NCBI GenBank assembly: GCA_963785115.1
Contig: CAWATY010000006.1
Coordinates: forward strand, 372,001-436,000
DNA from: JACCWP01 sp963785115
GTDB lineage: Bacteria > Actinomycetota > Actinomycetes > Propionibacteriales > Nocardioidaceae
Reading direction: 5' to 3'
DNA: 64,000 nucleotides
The notes below the pieces were generated by a model. The model saw only the letters and a list, made by a program, of their open reading frames with translations. It was not told the DNA's origin and searched no databases. The translations under genes were made by a program, and so were the position numbers. Numbering within the stretch: the stretch's first letter is position 1; the number at the start of each line of letters is the position of its first letter. This document shows, one piece after another, positions 15,971 through 24,587 of the stretch.

Positions 15971-17614
15971 GTGAGCGAGGCCGCCGACCAGAGCCGGTTG
16001 CTGTCGGCCGGGGCGCTGATGGCGGCCGGCACCGTCGTCTCGCGACTGACCGGCTTCGTCCGCAGCGCACTGCTGCTCGCCGTGCTGGGCAAGTCGCTCG
16101 ACGCCGACATCTTCGCGACCGCGAACACCCTGCCCAACTCGATGTACATCCTCGTCGCCGGCGGCGTCTTCAACGTCGTGCTGGTGCCGCAGCTGGTACG
16201 GGCGATGGCGTCCGACGCCGATGGCGGCGAGGCGTTCGCGCAGCGGCTGGTCAGCCTCGGCGTGCTGGTGCTCGCCGGTGCCACCGCGGTGCTGATGGCC
16301 CTGGTGCCGCTGCTCGCGCACGTCGTCTTCAGCTCCGACCTGTTCGTCCCCGAGCTGGACGCGCCTCGGGAGTCGGCGTATGCGCTGATGTGGTGGTGCA
16401 TGCCGCAAGTGTTCTTCTACGGCGTCTTCGTGCTGGTGGGACAGGTGCTCAACGCCCGCGAGCGGTTCGGGCCGATGATGTGGGCGCCGATCGTCAACAA
16501 CGTCGTCGCCTGCCTGCTGCTGGGTGGATACGCCTGGACCTGGGGCGCCTCCGACGGCAGCGACGGCTTCAGCACCGCCCAGGAGGTCGTGCTCGGCGGC
16601 GGCGCCACCCTCGGGATCGCCCTGCAGGCGTTGGTGCTCGTCCCGTACGCGCGCGCGGCCGGGTTCCGCTTCCGGCTTCGCACCGACCTCCGCGGAGTCG
16701 GGATGGGGCACACGCTGCGGCTCGGCGCGTGGACGGTGGCCTTCGTCGTCGCCAACCAGATCGCCTTCGTGGTGGTCACCCGGCTCGCGACTGGATCGTC
16801 GACGGGCGCGGCGCTGGAGGGCACGACCTCCAACGGCGTCGCGGTCTACCAGGGCGCGTTCCTGGTCTCGCAGGTGCCGCACGCCATCATCACCGTGTCG
16901 CTGGTGACCGCGACCATGCCGCTGCTGTCGCGGCTGGCCGTCGACGGCGACCGGGACCGGATGCGGGGCGAGATCTCGTCCACGTTGCGGCTGGTGCTGT
17001 CGGCGATCGCGCCGGTCGCGGTGGCGCTGGCCTGCCTCGGTCCGACCCTTGCAGCCGCGCTGTTCTCCTACGGTGCACTCGACGGCGGCACCGGCCCGGT
17101 CGGCGACACGTTGGCCGCCTTCGCCCCGGGCCTGGTGCTGTTCACCGTGCACTACCTGGTGCTGCGCGGGTTCTACGCCCAGGAGGACACCCGCACCCCG
17201 TTCCTGGTCCAGCTCGTGGTGTCGGCGACAAACATCGTCGCCGCCGTGGCGCTCACCCACGACGCCCCGACCGACCAGGTGGCGACGCGGCTGGCGCTGG
17301 CCTACGGCGCGGCCTACCTGGCCGGTGCCGCGACGTCGACCACGGTGCTCGCCGGACGGCTCGGCGGCCTCGAGGGCCGCACGCTGCTGCTGTTCACGGC
17401 CCGGCTCGCCGGCGCGTGCGCGGTCGCCGCCGCCGCGATGCTCGGCGTCGTCGCGCTGCTGGGCGCGGCCGGCGTCGAGGGCGACGAGACCGGGCCGGTC
17501 GTGCTGGTGCTGGTGGCGGCCGGTGCGGCGGGCGTGGTGGCGTACCTGCTCGCCGCCTGGTTGCTGCGGCTGCGCGAGGTACGCGCGCTGGTCGGGGCGG
17601 TCACCCGACGGTGA
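15971..17614 (+). CDS. murJ: lipid II flippase MurJ
   Basis: A 547-residue polytopic protein with 13-14 membrane segments, of the MOP exporter superfamily. It moves lipid II across the membrane for peptidoglycan synthesis. Family marks include MAAGTVVSRLTGFVRSALL at the N-terminus, PNSMYILVAGGVFNVVLVPQ, and YAQEDTRTPF in the second half. The mycobacterial homologue carries a pseudokinase fused at its C-terminus; here the protein stops after the last membrane segment and the pseudokinase is a separate gene 89 bp downstream. The start is the GTG at 15971, 25 bp after the DUF6049 stop. Confidence 0.9.
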   Translation: MSEAADQSRLLSAGALMAAGTVVSRLTGFVRSALLLAVLGKSLDADIFATANTLPNSMYILVAGGVFNVVLVPQLVRAMASDADGGEAFAQRLVSLGVLVLAGATAVLMALVPLLAHVVFSSDLFVPELDAPRESAYALMWWCMPQVFFYGVFVLVGQVLNARERFGPMMWAPIVNNVVACLLLGGYAWTWGASDGSDGFSTAQEVVLGGGATLGIALQALVLVPYARAAGFRFRLRTDLRGVGMGHTLRLGAWTVAFVVANQIAFVVVTRLATGSSTGAALEGTTSNGVAVYQGAFLVSQVPHAIITVSLVTATMPLLSRLAVDGDRDRMRGEISSTLRLVLSAIAPVAVALACLGPTLAAALFSYGALDGGTGPVGDTLAAFAPGLVLFTVHYLVLRGFYAQEDTRTPFLVQLVVSATNIVAAVALTHDAPTDQVATRLALAYGAAYLAGAATSTTVLAGRLGGLEGRTLLLFTARLAGACAVAAAAMLGVVALLGAAGVEGDETGPVVLVLVAAGAAGVVAYLLAAWLLRLREVRALVGAVTRR

Positions 17615-17703
17615 TCCCCGCGTCACTAATAGGACGTGGGTCGTGGCGCGACGGGCTCTACCATGAGGGCCACGTCAACAGCCGAGACAGCGAACGGGGA
17701 GAG

Positions 17704-19371
17704 GTGCCCGCCGACACGCTCAGCCCCGGCACGCAGCTCGCCGGGCGCTACCGCATCGAGGACCTGATGGGCGAGACGCCCCGGTCCCAGACCTGGCGTG
17801 CCGTCGACCGGATCCTCAACCGCTCGGTCAGTGTCCAGGTCGTCCGCAGCGACGACCCCGCCAGCGAGGCGTTCCTCACCGCCGCCCGGGCGGCCACCGC
17901 CGTCGAGGACCCGCGGTTCCTGCGGGTGCTGGACGCCGCGGAGGAGGCCGGCCAGGCCTACGTGGTGCGCGAGTGGGCGCGCGGCGTCTCGCTCGACACC
18001 GTGCTGCAGCAGGGGCCGCTCACCGCGGCCCGCTCGGTCGAGGTGGTCCGCGAGGTCGCGGAGGCGGTGGCGGCGGCCCACCGGGCGGGCGTGCACCACG
18101 GCCGGATCGACCCCGCGCGCATCATCGTCAAGCACAACGGCGCCGTACGGGTGCTGGGGCTGGCCACCGACGCCGCCCTGCACTCCGCCGTCGCCGCCCC
18201 GCGCGACGGCGGCGGGCCGGACGCTGTGGACAAGACCTCGGGCAACGGAGTCGGCAGCCCGGGCGGTACCGGTGGGCTGCTGGCCGAGCAGAGCGACGTC
18301 ACCGCCCTGGGCCGGCTGCTCTACGCCTGCCTGGTGGCGCGCTGGCCCGGTGGAGGCCGCGACCTCGGGCTGCCGTCCGCTCCCACCGAGCACGGCCGGG
18401 TACTGCGGCCACGCCAGGTGCGCGCGGGTGTCGACCCGGACATCGACGCGGTCTGCGACCGGATCCTCGGCACCCCGCCACGGCATCACGCCGTCCCGCT
18501 GCGCTCGGCCGCCGACGTGGCCCGCGAGCTCACCGTGCTGTCCGACGTCGACGAGGCGCCGCCCGCCTTCGACGACGACGACGACGCGACGCTGTTGCGC
18601 GGCGTGCTCCCCGTCCCCCCCGACCCGACCGGGCCTCCACCCGCGATCCACAACGTCCCACCGCCTCGCACCGGACCGGGTGCGGCGCCGCCCCCGGATC
18701 CTGCGCCCGCGCCCGACAAGCACACGGGCGCCCGCGGGCCGGTGTGGGTCGGCATCGCTCTGCTGGTCGCGCTGGCCGCGGTGCTCGCGGTGCTGGTCGG
18801 CCGGGTCGGCTCCGGGGTGCTGCCGCTCACCGGCGACGACCCGGAGCCCGAGCCCACCCCCACCAAGGCCACGCCCTCGCTGGCCGCGCTCGACGTCGCC
18901 GCGGTCAGCGACTTCGACCCGCTCGGCGACGGCGTCGAGAACCCCGAGGAGGTGCCGCTGGCCACCGACGACGACGTGGGTACCGCCTGGACGACGGTGT
19001 CGTACTACGGCTACTCCACGCTGGGGAACCTCAAGCCCGGCGTGGGCCTGGTGATCGACCTCGGCCAGCCGGAGGACGTCAGCCGGGTCGACCTCACCCT
19101 GAGAGGCGGCCCGACGTCGTTGAGCGTGTTCGTGGCACCCGGGCACTCGGCCGCACCGACCTCCGTCGATGCCATGGAGCCGCTCGGCGAGGTCACCACC
19201 GCCGGTGCGGCACCGGGCGACCCGACCCCGGCATCCGTGGAGGCGGCCGAGCCGGTCACGACCCGATGGGTGGTCGTGTGGCTGACCGACCTGCCTCCCA
19301 ATGGTCAGGTGAACGACGAGGGCGACCCCGAGTACCAGGGCACGATCGCCGAGCTCGCCGTCATCGGGTGA
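17704..19371 (+). CDS. membrane pseudokinase with extracellular discoidin-like domain
   Basis: About 555 residues. Residues 10-280 have a protein-kinase fold (GTQLAGRYRIEDLMG at the glycine loop), but the catalytic residues are missing: the VAIK Lys position reads SVSVQVV, the HRD loop reads HHGRIDPARII, and there is no DFG (VLGLATD). A proline-rich linker, one membrane helix (GPVWVGIALLVALAAVLAVLV) and a roughly 170-residue outer domain with discoidin-like strands (DDDVGTAWTTVSYYGYST, GLVIDLGQ) follow. This equals the C-terminal part of mycobacterial MviN (Rv3910), which recruits the FHA protein FhaA when phosphorylated. The start is GTG 17704 with GGGGAGAG upstream; a possible -10 TACCAT is at 17659. 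Confidence 0.78.
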   Translation: MPADTLSPGTQLAGRYRIEDLMGETPRSQTWRAVDRILNRSVSVQVVRSDDPASEAFLTAARAATAVEDPRFLRVLDAAEEAGQAYVVREWARGVSLDTVLQQGPLTAARSVEVVREVAEAVAAAHRAGVHHGRIDPARIIVKHNGAVRVLGLATDAALHSAVAAPRDGGGPDAVDKTSGNGVGSPGGTGGLLAEQSDVTALGRLLYACLVARWPGGGRDLGLPSAPTEHGRVLRPRQVRAGVDPDIDAVCDRILGTPPRHHAVPLRSAADVARELTVLSDVDEAPPAFDDDDDATLLRGVLPVPPDPTGPPPAIHNVPPPRTGPGAAPPPDPAPAPDKHTGARGPVWVGIALLVALAAVLAVLVGRVGSGVLPLTGDDPEPEPTPTKATPSLAALDVAAVSDFDPLGDGVENPEEVPLATDDDVGTAWTTVSYYGYSTLGNLKPGVGLVIDLGQPEDVSRVDLTLRGGPTSLSVFVAPGHSAAPTSVDAMEPLGEVTTAGAAPGDPTPASVEAAEPVTTRWVVVWLTDLPPNGQVNDEGDPEYQGTIAELAVIG

Positions 19372-19397
19372 GGCCGGTGCGCGACGGGGAGGAGCCG

Positions 19398-20099
19398 GTG
19401 GCCGCGCCCGAGGAGTGGGACGGGGTGCACGACCGCGACCTGCTGCACCGGCACGTCGAGGGCGACGCCGAGGCTTTCGGCGAGCTCGTTCGCCGGCACC
19501 GCGACCGGCTGTGGGCGGTCGCGCTGCGCACGACGTCCGATCCCGAGGAGGCCGCCGACGCCCTGCAGGACGCCCTGGTGTCGGCGTTCCGGCGGGCCGA
19601 GAGCTTCCGCGGCGACTCGCAGGTCACGACGTGGCTGCACCGGATCGTGGTCAACGCCTGCCTCGACCGGGCCCGGCGCCGCAAGGTACGGCACGCCGAG
19701 CCGCTGTCCGACGACGACGACCAGGCGCCCCCGACCCGGCACGAGATGGTCGAGGAGGGCGCCGAGCAGGTCGAGCGGCGTGAAGCCGTGCTCGCGGCGC
19801 TGCGGACGCTGCCCGAGGAGCAGCGGGCCGCACTGGTGCTGGTCGACATGGAGGGCTACTCGGTCGACGAGGCCGCCCAGGTGCTCGACTGCGCGCCGGG
19901 CACCATCAAGAGCCGCTGCTCACGCGGACGGGCGAAGCTGCTCCCGCTGCTGTCCGACTGGCACGACGAGCGACCCGGGCGTGCCCCGCCGGACGTGGAA
20001 CCCGGACCCGGCGCCTCGCGTCCCACCCGAGCAGCCCGGTCGCGCCCTTCGCCCCGACCGCCCGACAGCGCTCCCGACCGAACGCAGGAGGTGACCTGA
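19398..20099 (+). CDS. sigM: RNA polymerase sigma factor SigM (ECF)
   Basis: A 233-residue ECF sigma factor. Region 2 carries DAEAFGELVRRHRDRLW, the -10-binding ALQDALVSAFRRAESFRG and VTTWLHRIVVNACLD; region 4 has LRTLPEEQRAALVLVDMEGYSVDEAA and the helix-turn-helix APGTIKSRCSRGRAKL. A roughly 40-residue Pro/Arg-rich C-terminal tail follows. The GTG at 19398 has a strong GGGGAGGAG site 3 nt upstream; a GTG at 19368 that overlaps the pseudokinase stop is the alternative. The anti-sigma gene follows with a TGATG overlap, as for sigM-rsmA of mycobacteria, next to the trx genes, which suggests control by thiol or envelope stress. Confidence 0.88.
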   Translation: MAAPEEWDGVHDRDLLHRHVEGDAEAFGELVRRHRDRLWAVALRTTSDPEEAADALQDALVSAFRRAESFRGDSQVTTWLHRIVVNACLDRARRRKVRHAEPLSDDDDQAPPTRHEMVEEGAEQVERREAVLAALRTLPEEQRAALVLVDMEGYSVDEAAQVLDCAPGTIKSRCSRGRAKLLPLLSDWHDERPGRAPPDVEPGPGASRPTRAARSRPSPRPPDSAPDRTQEVT

Positions 20100-20914
20100 T
20101 GACCGACGCACGTGACCACGCGTCGGCCGAGCAGGTCTGCGACCTGCTCGAGGGCCTGCTGCCCCCGGCCGAGGCCGCGACCGTGGCTGCCCATCTCGAC
20201 GGGTGCGCCGACTGCGCCGCGCTGCGCGACCGGCTGGAGGCCCTGCCCGCGCTGCTCGCACAGGTTGCCGCCGAGCCCGCACCACCCATCCCCACCGATG
20301 TGGCCGTCCGGCTCGATGCCGCGCTGGCCGTGGCGGCCGCCGACCGCGCGGCCGAGCGGGCCGAACCGGCCGGTCAGCGAGTCGCCACCGTCGTGCCCCT
20401 CGCATCCGCCCGTCGCACCCGCGTCCGCCAGGCCTTCGCCGGGCTGGTCGCTGCAGCGGCCGTCGTCGTCGGCTTCGTCGTCGTCGGTGACGTCGTGGGC
20501 GGTGGCGGCGGACATGACGGCGACAGCGGCGACCAGGCCGCCATGGAGGCCGGGGACGAGGCAGGTGGCCAGAGCGACCTGTCCACGCTGTCGGCACCGC
20601 TGGCTCGGCTGACCGAGCGGTCGTTCGCGCTCGAGGCAGACGCCCTGCTCCAGGCGGACGACGCGGGTGAACAGGGGGAGCGCACGCAGGCGCTGCCCGG
20701 GAGCGTGGATTTCGACGCACCGTCCTGCGCCACCGACCGTGCCCTCGCCGCCGCCGACGTCCCCGGCACCCCCGGGCCGTACGTGCTGCTCGAGGGCGAG
20801 CCGGTCCGGCTGGTCACCAGCGGCCCCCAGGACGCCACCGAGGTGGTGGCCTACGGCTGCTCCGACGGTGCCCCCGTCGAGCGGGCCAGCGCCGTCGTCG
20901 ACCTCACCGACTGA
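20099..20914 (+). CDS. zinc-finger anti-sigma factor (RsmA-like)
   Basis: A 271-residue membrane protein that should hold SigM inactive. The N-terminal zinc-binding anti-sigma domain has HLDGCADC (H-x3-C-x2-C) near residue 35 with an earlier Cys in EQVCDLL, followed by a helical linker. One membrane helix (AFAGLVAAAAVVVGFVVVG) spans residues about 120-140, and an extracellular region of about 130 residues with two Cys (SCATDR, YGCSDG) completes it. A near-perfect ribosome site, AGGAGGTGA, precedes its ATG, which overlaps the sigM stop. Signal input through the outer domain is plausible but not shown. Confidence 0.85.
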   Translation: MTDARDHASAEQVCDLLEGLLPPAEAATVAAHLDGCADCAALRDRLEALPALLAQVAAEPAPPIPTDVAVRLDAALAVAAADRAAERAEPAGQRVATVVPLASARRTRVRQAFAGLVAAAAVVVGFVVVGDVVGGGGGHDGDSGDQAAMEAGDEAGGQSDLSTLSAPLARLTERSFALEADALLQADDAGEQGERTQALPGSVDFDAPSCATDRALAAADVPGTPGPYVLLEGEPVRLVTSGPQDATEVVAYGCSDGAPVERASAVVDLTD

Positions 20915-21010
20915 CCACCGCTCGGACGTGCCCGTGGCGCCGACGCCCCGCGGAATCCCTGGCCCGTACGATGCGTTGACGCCCGTGGAGTCCCAGGAAG
21001 ACGAGGCATC

Positions 21011-21973
21011 GTGACAGACATCCGCGACCTGATCGTGATCGGCTCGGGGCCGGCGGGCTACACCGCCGCCCTGTACGCCGCCCGCGCCCAGCTGCACCCG
21101 CTCGTGTTCGAGGGGTCGGTGACCGCCGGCGGCGCGCTGATGACCACGACCGAGGTGGAGAACTACCCGGGCTTCCGGGACGCGATCATGGGCCCGGCCC
21201 TGATGGACGAGATGCGCGCGCAGGCCGAGCGGTTCGGCGCCGAGCTGGTGCCCGACGACGTCACCGGCGTCGACCTCGACGGCGACGTCAAGGTGGTGCG
21301 CACCTCCGACGGCACCGAGCACCGGGCCAAGTCCGTGGTGCTCGCGATGGGATCCGGCTACCGCAAGCTCGGCCTGCCCGACGAGGACCGGCTGTCCGGC
21401 CACGGCGTCAGCTGGTGCGCCACCTGTGACGGCTTCTTCTTCCGGGACAAGGACATCGTGGTCGTCGGCGGCGGTGACTCCGCGGTCGAGGAGGCGACGT
21501 TCCTCACCCGGTTCGGCCGTTCGGTGACGATGGTCGTGCGCCGCGACGAGATGCGGGCCAGCAAGATCATGCAGCAGCGGGCGCTGGCCGACGAGAAGAT
21601 CACCATCGAGTGGAACAGCGTGGTCGAGTCGATCAACGGCGACGACCAGGTGACCGGTGTCACGCTGCGCGACACGGTGACCGGCGAGACCCGTGAGCTC
21701 GAGGCCAGCGGGCTGTTCATCGCGATCGGGCACGACCCTCGGTCCGAGCTGGTCAAGGGCCAGGTCGAGCTCGACGCCGACGGCTACGTGCTGGTCAAGG
21801 CGCCCTCGACGTACACCAACGTTCCCGGCGTCTTCGCCTCCGGCGACCTCGTCGACCACCGCTACCGGCAGGCCGTCACCGCTGCCGGCACCGGGTGCGC
21901 GGCAGCGATCGACGCCGAGCGCTGGCTGGCCGACCTCGCCGACCCGGCGGACCGCGAGCCGGGCGCGGAGTGA
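21011..21973 (+). CDS. trxB: thioredoxin-disulfide reductase
   Basis: A 320-residue flavoenzyme that uses NADPH to reduce thioredoxin. The FAD motif GSGPAGYTAALYAARA is at residues 12-27, the redox-active CATC in SWCATCDGFFF near 135, the NADPH-binding GGGDSAVEEA near 155, and the C-terminal FAD motif GVFASGDLVDHRYRQ near 275. Length and motifs are those of low-molecular-weight bacterial TrxR. The GTG start is 16 nt after an AGGAAGACGAGG stretch. A TACGAT -10 candidate lies at about 20967. It belongs to the sigM-rsmA-trxB-trxA row. Confidence 0.95.
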   Translation: MTDIRDLIVIGSGPAGYTAALYAARAQLHPLVFEGSVTAGGALMTTTEVENYPGFRDAIMGPALMDEMRAQAERFGAELVPDDVTGVDLDGDVKVVRTSDGTEHRAKSVVLAMGSGYRKLGLPDEDRLSGHGVSWCATCDGFFFRDKDIVVVGGGDSAVEEATFLTRFGRSVTMVVRRDEMRASKIMQQRALADEKITIEWNSVVESINGDDQVTGVTLRDTVTGETRELEASGLFIAIGHDPRSELVKGQVELDADGYVLVKAPSTYTNVPGVFASGDLVDHRYRQAVTAAGTGCAAAIDAERWLADLADPADREPGAE

Positions 21974-22083
21974 CGGAATGAGCGTGTCCCCTCCGCTGTT
22001 GTAGGAGGTGTACGGGATCGTCGTGCCCCGCGTACTCGACAACCCGACTCGACAACCCGCGACCACCCGCTGAGGAGCACACC

Positions 22084-22413
22084 GTGGCAGACATCCAGGC
22101 CGTGACCGACGCCGACTTCACGCAGACCGTGCTGGCGGCGGACAAGCCGGTCGTCGTCGACTTCTGGGCGGAGTGGTGCGGGCCGTGCCGCCAGGTGCAG
22201 CCGATCCTCGACGAGATCTACGCCGAGCACAGCGACAAGATCACCGTGGTGAAGATGAACGTCGACGAGAACCCCGAGACGCCCGCGAAGTACCGGGTCA
22301 CCGGCATCCCGACGATGAACGTCTACCGCGGCGGCGAGGTCGTGAAGTCGATCGTGGGGGCCCGTCCCAAGGCGGCCATCCTCAACGACCTCGACGAGTT
22401 CATCAGCGCCTGA
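22084..22413 (+). CDS. trxA: thioredoxin
   Basis: A 109-residue cytosolic disulfide reductase. It has the active site WAEWCGPCRQVQP at residues 28-40, the cis-Pro loop TGIPTMNVYRGGE near 75, and normal family length. The GTG start has GAGGAG 6 nt upstream. The 110-bp gap after trxB contains a 13-bp direct repeat (ACTCGACAACCCG twice), so its own promoter is possible. A strong bidirectional terminator follows at 22449. Confidence 0.95.
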   Translation: MADIQAVTDADFTQTVLAADKPVVVDFWAEWCGPCRQVQPILDEIYAEHSDKITVVKMNVDENPETPAKYRVTGIPTMNVYRGGEVVKSIVGARPKAAILNDLDEFISA

Positions 22414-22448
22414 GCAGACCTGCTTCACCCGGCCTCGTCAGGCTGCGT

Positions 22449-22481
22449 ACGGCCCCGTCCCCTCCCTGGGGGCGGGGCCGT
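22449..22481. terminator. bidirectional hairpin between trxA and GNAT gene
   Basis: A 14-bp GC-rich inverted repeat (22449-22462 with 22468-22481, one G-U type mismatch) with a 5-nt loop. It sits between two convergent stops, without a clear U tract, as usual in high-GC genomes. Confidence 0.75.
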
Positions 22482-22483
22482 CG

Positions 22484-23155
22484 TCACGTCCGCCGGACCG
22501 GGGCCGGCGAGGCCGGGCGGACCGCACCGCGCAGCCGGACCCACGCCTCCTCGACGTCGGCGCGCACGTCGCCGGCCCACCCGACGACCAACCGCCGGGA
22601 GTCGAGCCGCAGCCGTGGCGTGGTCGGGTGGTCACGGACCACCTCGAACCCGCACGCCAGCAGGAATCCGGCCGGGACGAGGCACCCCGCGTCGGCACCG
22701 GGCGGCACCTCGTGGACGCCGAAGGCCTCGACGGCGCGGACCCCGTTCGTGCCGCCACCGGGGTGCCGCAGCGCCTGGCGCACGACGGCCTGCACCAGCC
22801 AGCGCCCGATCCCGGCTCCGCGGTGCTGCGGGTCGACCCGCAGCGCCATCAGCAGCACGGCGTCGTCGTGCACGGGCGCGGTGGGCGTGGCCCCGCCGCC
22901 CCCGGCGTGCCCCGGGAGCGACCAGGTGGCGTAGCCGACGGTGTGGCCGTCGAGCCGGGCCAGGACCCCGCCACCGTGGCCCTCGGTCAGGGCCTCACGC
23001 CACCACTGCTGCTTGCGGGCGGCGGCGTCGCCGGCGCGGGCCGCCCGACCGGCGGCCAGCGGGTCGAGCTCCCAGCGCACGCAGCCGCGGCAGCGCTCCG
23101 GCAGGTCGTCGAGCGCGTCGACGACGAGCGGCACCGTGCGACGTGCGACCGCCAC
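22484..23155 (-). CDS. GNAT family N-acetyltransferase
   Basis: A 223-residue acyl-CoA-dependent acetyltransferase. The central GNAT fold is seen in ALRVDPQHRGAGIGRWLVQA near residue 115 (the R/QxxGxG acetyl-CoA loop), preceded by the strand VGYATWSL. The N-terminal segment has paired Cys (ERCRGCVRWEL). The GTG at 23155 is fixed by GGAGGAGG 6 nt upstream; a TACGAT -10 candidate is at about 23190 on the minus strand. Acetyltransferases of this type lie beside the trx/par region in several actinobacteria. Its substrate is unknown. It is divergent from the aminotransferase. Confidence 0.8.
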   Translation of the reverse strand: MAVARRTVPLVVDALDDLPERCRGCVRWELDPLAAGRAARAGDAAARKQQWWREALTEGHGGGVLARLDGHTVGYATWSLPGHAGGGGATPTAPVHDDAVLLMALRVDPQHRGAGIGRWLVQAVVRQALRHPGGGTNGVRAVEAFGVHEVPPGADAGCLVPAGFLLACGFEVVRDHPTTPRLRLDSRRLVVGWAGDVRADVEEAWVRLRGAVRPASPAPVRRT

Positions 23156-23228
23156 GTCCGACCTCCTCCACCGGCTCGGTCCTTCATGAGGCATCGTAGG
23201 GGTGCCGCCCCCCGCTCCCGGAGCTTTC

Positions 23229-24587
23229 ATGACCGCCCAGCCGCCCGACCGGCTGCCCGCAACGCCTGTCTCGCGAGCGGGTCACCACACCCGGCTGGAC
23301 GCGTACGCCGACCGCTACGCGGGACGCACCCGCGGCATGACCGCCTCGGAGATCCGGGCGCTGTTCTCGGTGGCCAGCCGCCCCGAAGTGGTCTCGCTGG
23401 CCGGCGGCATGCCCTCGCTCACCAGCCTTCCGCTGGACGCGGTAGCCGACTCGGTGCGCGAGGTGATCACCAGTCACGGCCAGACCGCGCTGCAGTACGG
23501 CTCCGGGCAGGGCGACCCGGTGCTGCGCGAGCAGATCTGCGAGGTGATGGCGCTCGAGGGCATCGACGCCCATCCCGACGACGTGGTCGTCACCGTCGGC
23601 AGCCAGCAGGGGCTCGACCTGGTGACCCGGATCTTCTGCGACCCCGGCGACGTGGTCGTGTGCGAGGCACCGAGCTACGTCGGCGCGCTCGGGGTGTTCC
23701 GCGCTTACGAGTGCGACGTCGTGCACGTGGAGATGGACGACGAGGGACTCGTGCCCGAGGCGCTGCGCCAGGCCCTCGGCCGGCTGGCCGAGACCGGCCG
23801 CCGGGTGAAGTTCTGCTACACGGTGCCGACGTACCACAACCCGGCCGGGGTGACGCTGACCGAGGCCCGACGCGTCGAGGTGCTGGAGATCTGCGCCGAG
23901 CACGACGTGCTGGTCGTCGAGGACAATCCCTATGGCCTGTTGGGATTCTCCGGTGAGCCGCCGCAGGCGCTGCGAGCCGGTGACACCTCCGACAGCAGCG
24001 ACCGGGTGGTCTACCTCGGGTCGTTCTCCAAGACCTTCGCGCCGGGGCTCCGGGTCGGCTGGGTGCTCGCCCCGCACGCGGTACGGGAGAAGCTGGTGCT
24101 CGCCCAGGAGTCGTCGACGCTGTGCCCGCCGGCGCTGTCGCAGTCGGTCGTCTCGGCGTACCTGTCCGGCCACGACTGGCGTGGGCAGGTGAAGGTCTTC
24201 CGCGAGCTGTACCGCGAGCGGCGCGACGCCATGCTGGAGGCGCTCGCCGACGAGCTGCCGCCGACGGCCCGCTGGACCCGGCCGGACGGCGGCTTCTACG
24301 TGTGGCTCACCCTGCCGGAGGGCCTCGACGCCAAGGCGATGCTGCCCCGGGCGGTGACCGCACGGGTCGCGTACGTGCCGGGGACGGCGTTCTACGCCGA
24401 CGGCTTTGGCAGCCGGTGCATGAGGTTGTCGTACTGCCACCCCACGCCGGAGCGGATCCGGGACGGCGTGCGCCGACTGGCGTCGGTCGTGCGCCAGGAG
24501 CTCGAGCTGCGCGAGACGTTCGGTGCCGGCGCGCAGGGGCAGCTGCGCGGGCCGTCGTACGAGTCGCCGAACCCGGACCTCACGTGA
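23229..24587 (+). CDS. PLP-dependent aminotransferase (2-aminoadipate/MocR-type fold I)
   Basis: A 452-residue fold-type I aminotransferase. It starts with the class signature MTASEIRALFSVASRPEV and SLAGGMPSL, has the QYGSGQGDPVLREQI segment, the cofactor-ring-stacking EAPSYVGALGVF, the NPAG loop YHNPAGVTL, and the Schiff-base Lys in GSFSKTFAPGLRVGW near residue 270. There is no N-terminal GntR domain, so it is an enzyme (LysN/AspC relative) rather than a MocR regulator. The ATG at 23229 has GGAG 5 nt upstream. Its stop overlaps the start of the D-Ala-D-Ala ligase gene by 4 bp, which hints at a role in supplying amino acids for the cell wall. Confidence 0.85.
   Translation: MTAQPPDRLPATPVSRAGHHTRLDAYADRYAGRTRGMTASEIRALFSVASRPEVVSLAGGMPSLTSLPLDAVADSVREVITSHGQTALQYGSGQGDPVLREQICEVMALEGIDAHPDDVVVTVGSQQGLDLVTRIFCDPGDVVVCEAPSYVGALGVFRAYECDVVHVEMDDEGLVPEALRQALGRLAETGRRVKFCYTVPTYHNPAGVTLTEARRVEVLEICAEHDVLVVEDNPYGLLGFSGEPPQALRAGDTSDSSDRVVYLGSFSKTFAPGLRVGWVLAPHAVREKLVLAQESSTLCPPALSQSVVSAYLSGHDWRGQVKVFRELYRERRDAMLEALADELPPTARWTRPDGGFYVWLTLPEGLDAKAMLPRAVTARVAYVPGTAFYADGFGSRCMRLSYCHPTPERIRDGVRRLASVVRQELELRETFGAGAQGQLRGPSYESPNPDLT

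Noticed and set aside
16390..17703. Plus-strand open frame overlapping murJ and joined to the pseudokinase
   Set aside because: Arg-rich shadow composition; the real kinase-like protein starts at 17704. It does not represent a MurJ-kinase fusion because it is in a different frame from murJ.
20915..21010. Possible small gene between the anti-sigma gene and trxB
   Set aside because: Only 96 bp; it holds the trxB -10 candidate and ribosome site, and no start with a ribosome site of its own.
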